Below are positions 63,935 through 64,000 of a DNA stretch of 64,000 nt, piece by piece. The notes under the pieces were generated by a model. The model was not told where the DNA came from, did not search any database, and saw nothing but the letters and a program-made list of their open reading frames with translations. The translations under genes were made by a program, and so were the position numbers. The DNA lies in assembly GCF_002157855.1 (NCBI RefSeq), contig NZ_CP020880.1, positions 2,976,001-3,040,000 of the forward strand, written 5' to 3'. This stretch comes from Sutcliffiella horikoshii. Lineage in GTDB: Bacteria > Bacillota > Bacilli > Bacillales > Bacillaceae_I. How positions within the stretch are numbered: the stretch's first letter is position 1; each line of letters starts with the position of its first letter.

Positions 63935-64000
63935 TGCATATCAACTCCATTTATCGCTTGTTTCATTTTTAATGTCTTTTAAAGATTGTACCCGAAATCG

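Overview
The window looks like a chromosomal segment of an endospore-forming member of the Bacillaceae (Firmicutes). Three things point there: a low-GC sequence with strong AGGAGG-type ribosome binding sites; sporulation genes (sda, sigK, an rsfA-type regulator); and long runs of gene order matching the comE-yqe, yrh-yrr and yrv-yrz regions of Bacillus subtilis. Genus and species cannot be fixed from the sequence alone. Most genes lie on the minus strand.

Layout. 1-6.8 kb: competence genes (possible comEB start, comEA, divergent comER) and the yqeG-yqeH-aroE-yhbY-nadD-yqeK-rsfS-yqeM operon. 6.8-13.7 kb: a DnaA-box cluster in front of sda, then psd, an M3 oligoendopeptidase, a small sporulation-like peptide gene, an uninterrupted sigK, and a compact accessory locus. 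That locus holds a PlcR-type HTH-TPR regulator divergent from two small secreted peptide genes, one carrying seven tandem ELP[P/S]IHM units. 13.7-17.5 kb: an OpuF-type compatible-solute importer behind a sigma-B-like promoter, and a secreted nuclease lipoprotein. 17.7-25.8 kb: carboxypeptidase M32 and the yrrT-mtnN-mccA-mccB methionine-to-cysteine operon, then yrzA, a NERD protein and yrrS. 25.9-39.4 kb: pbpI, greA, udk, the tRNA wobble-uridine genes trhP2-trhP1-trmR, mltG, nsrR, yrzB-ruvX-ireB, alaS with a T-box leader, and yrrI.

39.4-51.9 kb: a reductive pyrimidine degradation locus. PreT/PreA reduce the base, dihydropyrimidinase opens the ring and beta-ureidopropionase releases beta-alanine or its methyl homologue. 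A transaminase and a CoA-acylating semialdehyde dehydrogenase finish the route. An NCS1 permease supplies substrate and a PucR-type protein is the likely regulator. 52-64 kb: yrzQ, a zinc-ribbon protein, yrrD, a metal-ligand-rich repeat protein, recD2, yrrB, mnmA, a cysteine desulfurase, cymR, a YczE-type membrane protein, rarA, an rsfA-family gene and tcdA.

Two signals stand out. First, the PlcR-like regulator with a multi-unit pheromone-type precursor plus a cryptic single-unit second precursor looks like a self-contained quorum-sensing module with an unusual architecture. Second, a family of about eight intergenic repeats (roughly 70-190 bp) has terminal inverted repeats that differ between copies yet remain complementary, which points to selection on, or origin through, a folded structure. 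One copy lies between the alaS T-box terminator and the alaS start codon.
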